Positions 5,281-6,084 of a stretch of 6,084 nt of DNA are shown piece after piece. A program made the translations under genes and the position numbers. Each line of letters starts with the position of its first letter. Positions within the stretch are counted from its first letter, which is position 1. The notes under the pieces are model-generated. The model worked only from the letters and a program-made list of their open reading frames with translations. It searched no databases and was not told where the DNA came from. The DNA is from Deltaproteobacteria bacterium (GTDB lineage Bacteria > Desulfobacterota_B > Binatia > UBA9968), in NCBI GenBank assembly GCA_016193385.1, contig JACPSF010000173.1, positions 1 through 6,084 on the forward strand, written 5' to 3'.

Positions 5281-6084
5281 CGGAAAATGAACTGGAGACG
5301 ATGACCATTGCCGATTGCTCGGCTCGAATCATGAAGAGGGAGGTGTCTCCGGTTGAGATCACGCGTCTCTTTCTCGAACGTATCGACAGAATCAATCCTA
5401 AGCTGAATGCCTACATGACATTGACGGCGGATCAGGCCTTGGCTGACGCCAGAAGAGCGGAAGACGAAATACAGCACGGGCATTATCGCGGTCCCCTTCA
5501 TGGCATCCCCGTGTCGATCAAGGACAACATAGCGACGAAGGGAGTGAGAACCACGGCCGGGTCCAAGATCCTCGCGGATTGGGTGCCGGATTTTGACGCG
5601 ACCGTTGTGTCCAGGCTCAAGGAAGCCGGGGCTATCGTTCTGGGCAAGACCAATATGCACGAATGGGCGAGCGGAGGTACGACGATCAATCCCTATTATG
5701 GCACTACTCGTAATCCCTGGGATTTGGAGCGGATTACCGGAGGATCAAGCGGGGGCTCGGCGGCCGCTGTTGCGGCGAGCATCTGTCTGGCCTCTATCGG
5801 AACGGACAACATGGGCTCGGTAAGGAATCCCGCCTCAATGTGTGGAGTCGCCGGCTTGAAGCCGACCTACGGTCGAGTGAGCCGGTTTGGGGATGTCCCC
5901 GGGACCGGGGGGGACTCGACGGACCACATCGGGATATTCACCAAGACGGTAGAGGATTGCGGCTTGGTTTTGCAGGCGGTAGCGGGGCACGACCCCAAAG
6001 ACCCGCTCAGCGCCGATGAGCCGATCCCCGAATATTCCGCGAGCATCGGCCAAAGCGTTCGCGGGCTTACCGTGGGCATTATCA
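5277..6084 (+). CDS. GatA-type amidase (amidase signature family), cut by window end
   Basis: The first 269 residues of an amidase-signature enzyme (Ser-cisSer-Lys hydrolases); the family is usually 450-500 residues, so the C-terminal part lies outside. It hydrolyses a carboxylic amide; the substrate is unknown. The catalytic Lys82 (GIPVSIKDN), cis-Ser157 (TGGSSGGSAAA) and nucleophile Ser181 (GTDNMGSVR) are present, with spacings equal to those I recall for S. aureus GatA (79, 154, 178). The CGVAGLKPTYGRVSR block follows at 189-203. Odd points: the usual TGGS before the nucleophile reads NMGS (Met179 for Gly), and the usual D-x-x-G-P after it reads DHIGI. No signal peptide, so cytosolic. It overlaps the GatC-like gene by four bases and probably sits in one operon with paralogue 3. 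AtzE-like hydrolase with a small partner is the best analogy; a tRNA amidotransferase subunit is less likely without GatB. Confidence 0.93.
   Translation, partial: MTENELETMTIADCSARIMKREVSPVEITRLFLERIDRINPKLNAYMTLTADQALADARRAEDEIQHGHYRGPLHGIPVSIKDNIATKGVRTTAGSKILADWVPDFDATVVSRLKEAGAIVLGKTNMHEWASGGTTINPYYGTTRNPWDLERITGGSSGGSAAAVAASICLASIGTDNMGSVRNPASMCGVAGLKPTYGRVSRFGDVPGTGGDSTDHIGIFTKTVEDCGLVLQAVAGHDPKDPLSADEPIPEYSASIGQSVRGLTVGII

Noticed and set aside
5085..5660. 191-residue reverse reading frame opposite the GatC-like gene and amidase
   Set aside because: The forward strand carries the amidase motifs and coupled ribosome sites across the same stretch; the reverse frame has no family features.
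5104..6084. GatCA of the tRNA-dependent amidotransferase
   Set aside because: The small subunit is much shorter than normal GatC, no GatB is seen, and the oxyanion loop differs from GatA. It cannot be fully excluded because the window ends inside the amidase.

Overview
The window looks like a chromosomal catabolic and uptake region of an uncultured, moderately GC-rich, Gram-negative-type bacterium. Signal-peptide solute-binding proteins, strong AGGAGG ribosome sites and sigma70-like promoter boxes fit this. The combination of orphan binding proteins, ACMSD-type amidohydrolases, Rid proteins and GatA-type amidases recalls soil and sediment lineages such as Deltaproteobacteria-like groups, Rokubacteria or Tectomicrobia. 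That placement is an impression from gene content, not a demonstrated affiliation.

Layout: (1) Positions 1-117 hold a G-run repeat that fits a G-quadruplex, then a weak promoter and a ribosome site. (2) Positions 118-2346 hold two tandem, same-strand paralogues of a periplasmic solute-binding protein related to the AfuA/FbpA type. (3) Positions 2371-3770 hold a reverse-strand pair: an ACMSD-like amidohydrolase followed by a Rid-family protein, coupled so tightly that the first gene's stop codon lies in the second gene's ribosome site. (4) Positions 3771-3984 are a divergent promoter region. (5) Positions 3985-6084 hold a third paralogue of the binding protein, a 58-residue GatC/AtzG-like protein missing from simple long-ORF lists, and a GatA-type amidase cut by the window end.

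The three binding proteins (362, 358 and 361 residues from the chosen starts) are clearly one family. None has a permease or ATPase gene inside the window. They lack the tandem tyrosines of iron-binding relatives and share an Arg-Glu-Arg motif at that place, so an organic, probably acidic ligand is more likely than iron. A plausible but unproven reading is a scavenging cluster for amides or nitrogen-containing aromatics: binding proteins capture related compounds, the amidase with its small partner cleaves an amide, and the amidohydrolase/Rid pair handles a carboxylated or imine/enamine intermediate. I see no RNA gene, CRISPR array, transposase or phage gene. I see no strong evidence for an entirely new kind of system; the most unusual features are the orphan binding-protein array, the G-run repeat and the GatC-like/amidase pair without GatB.
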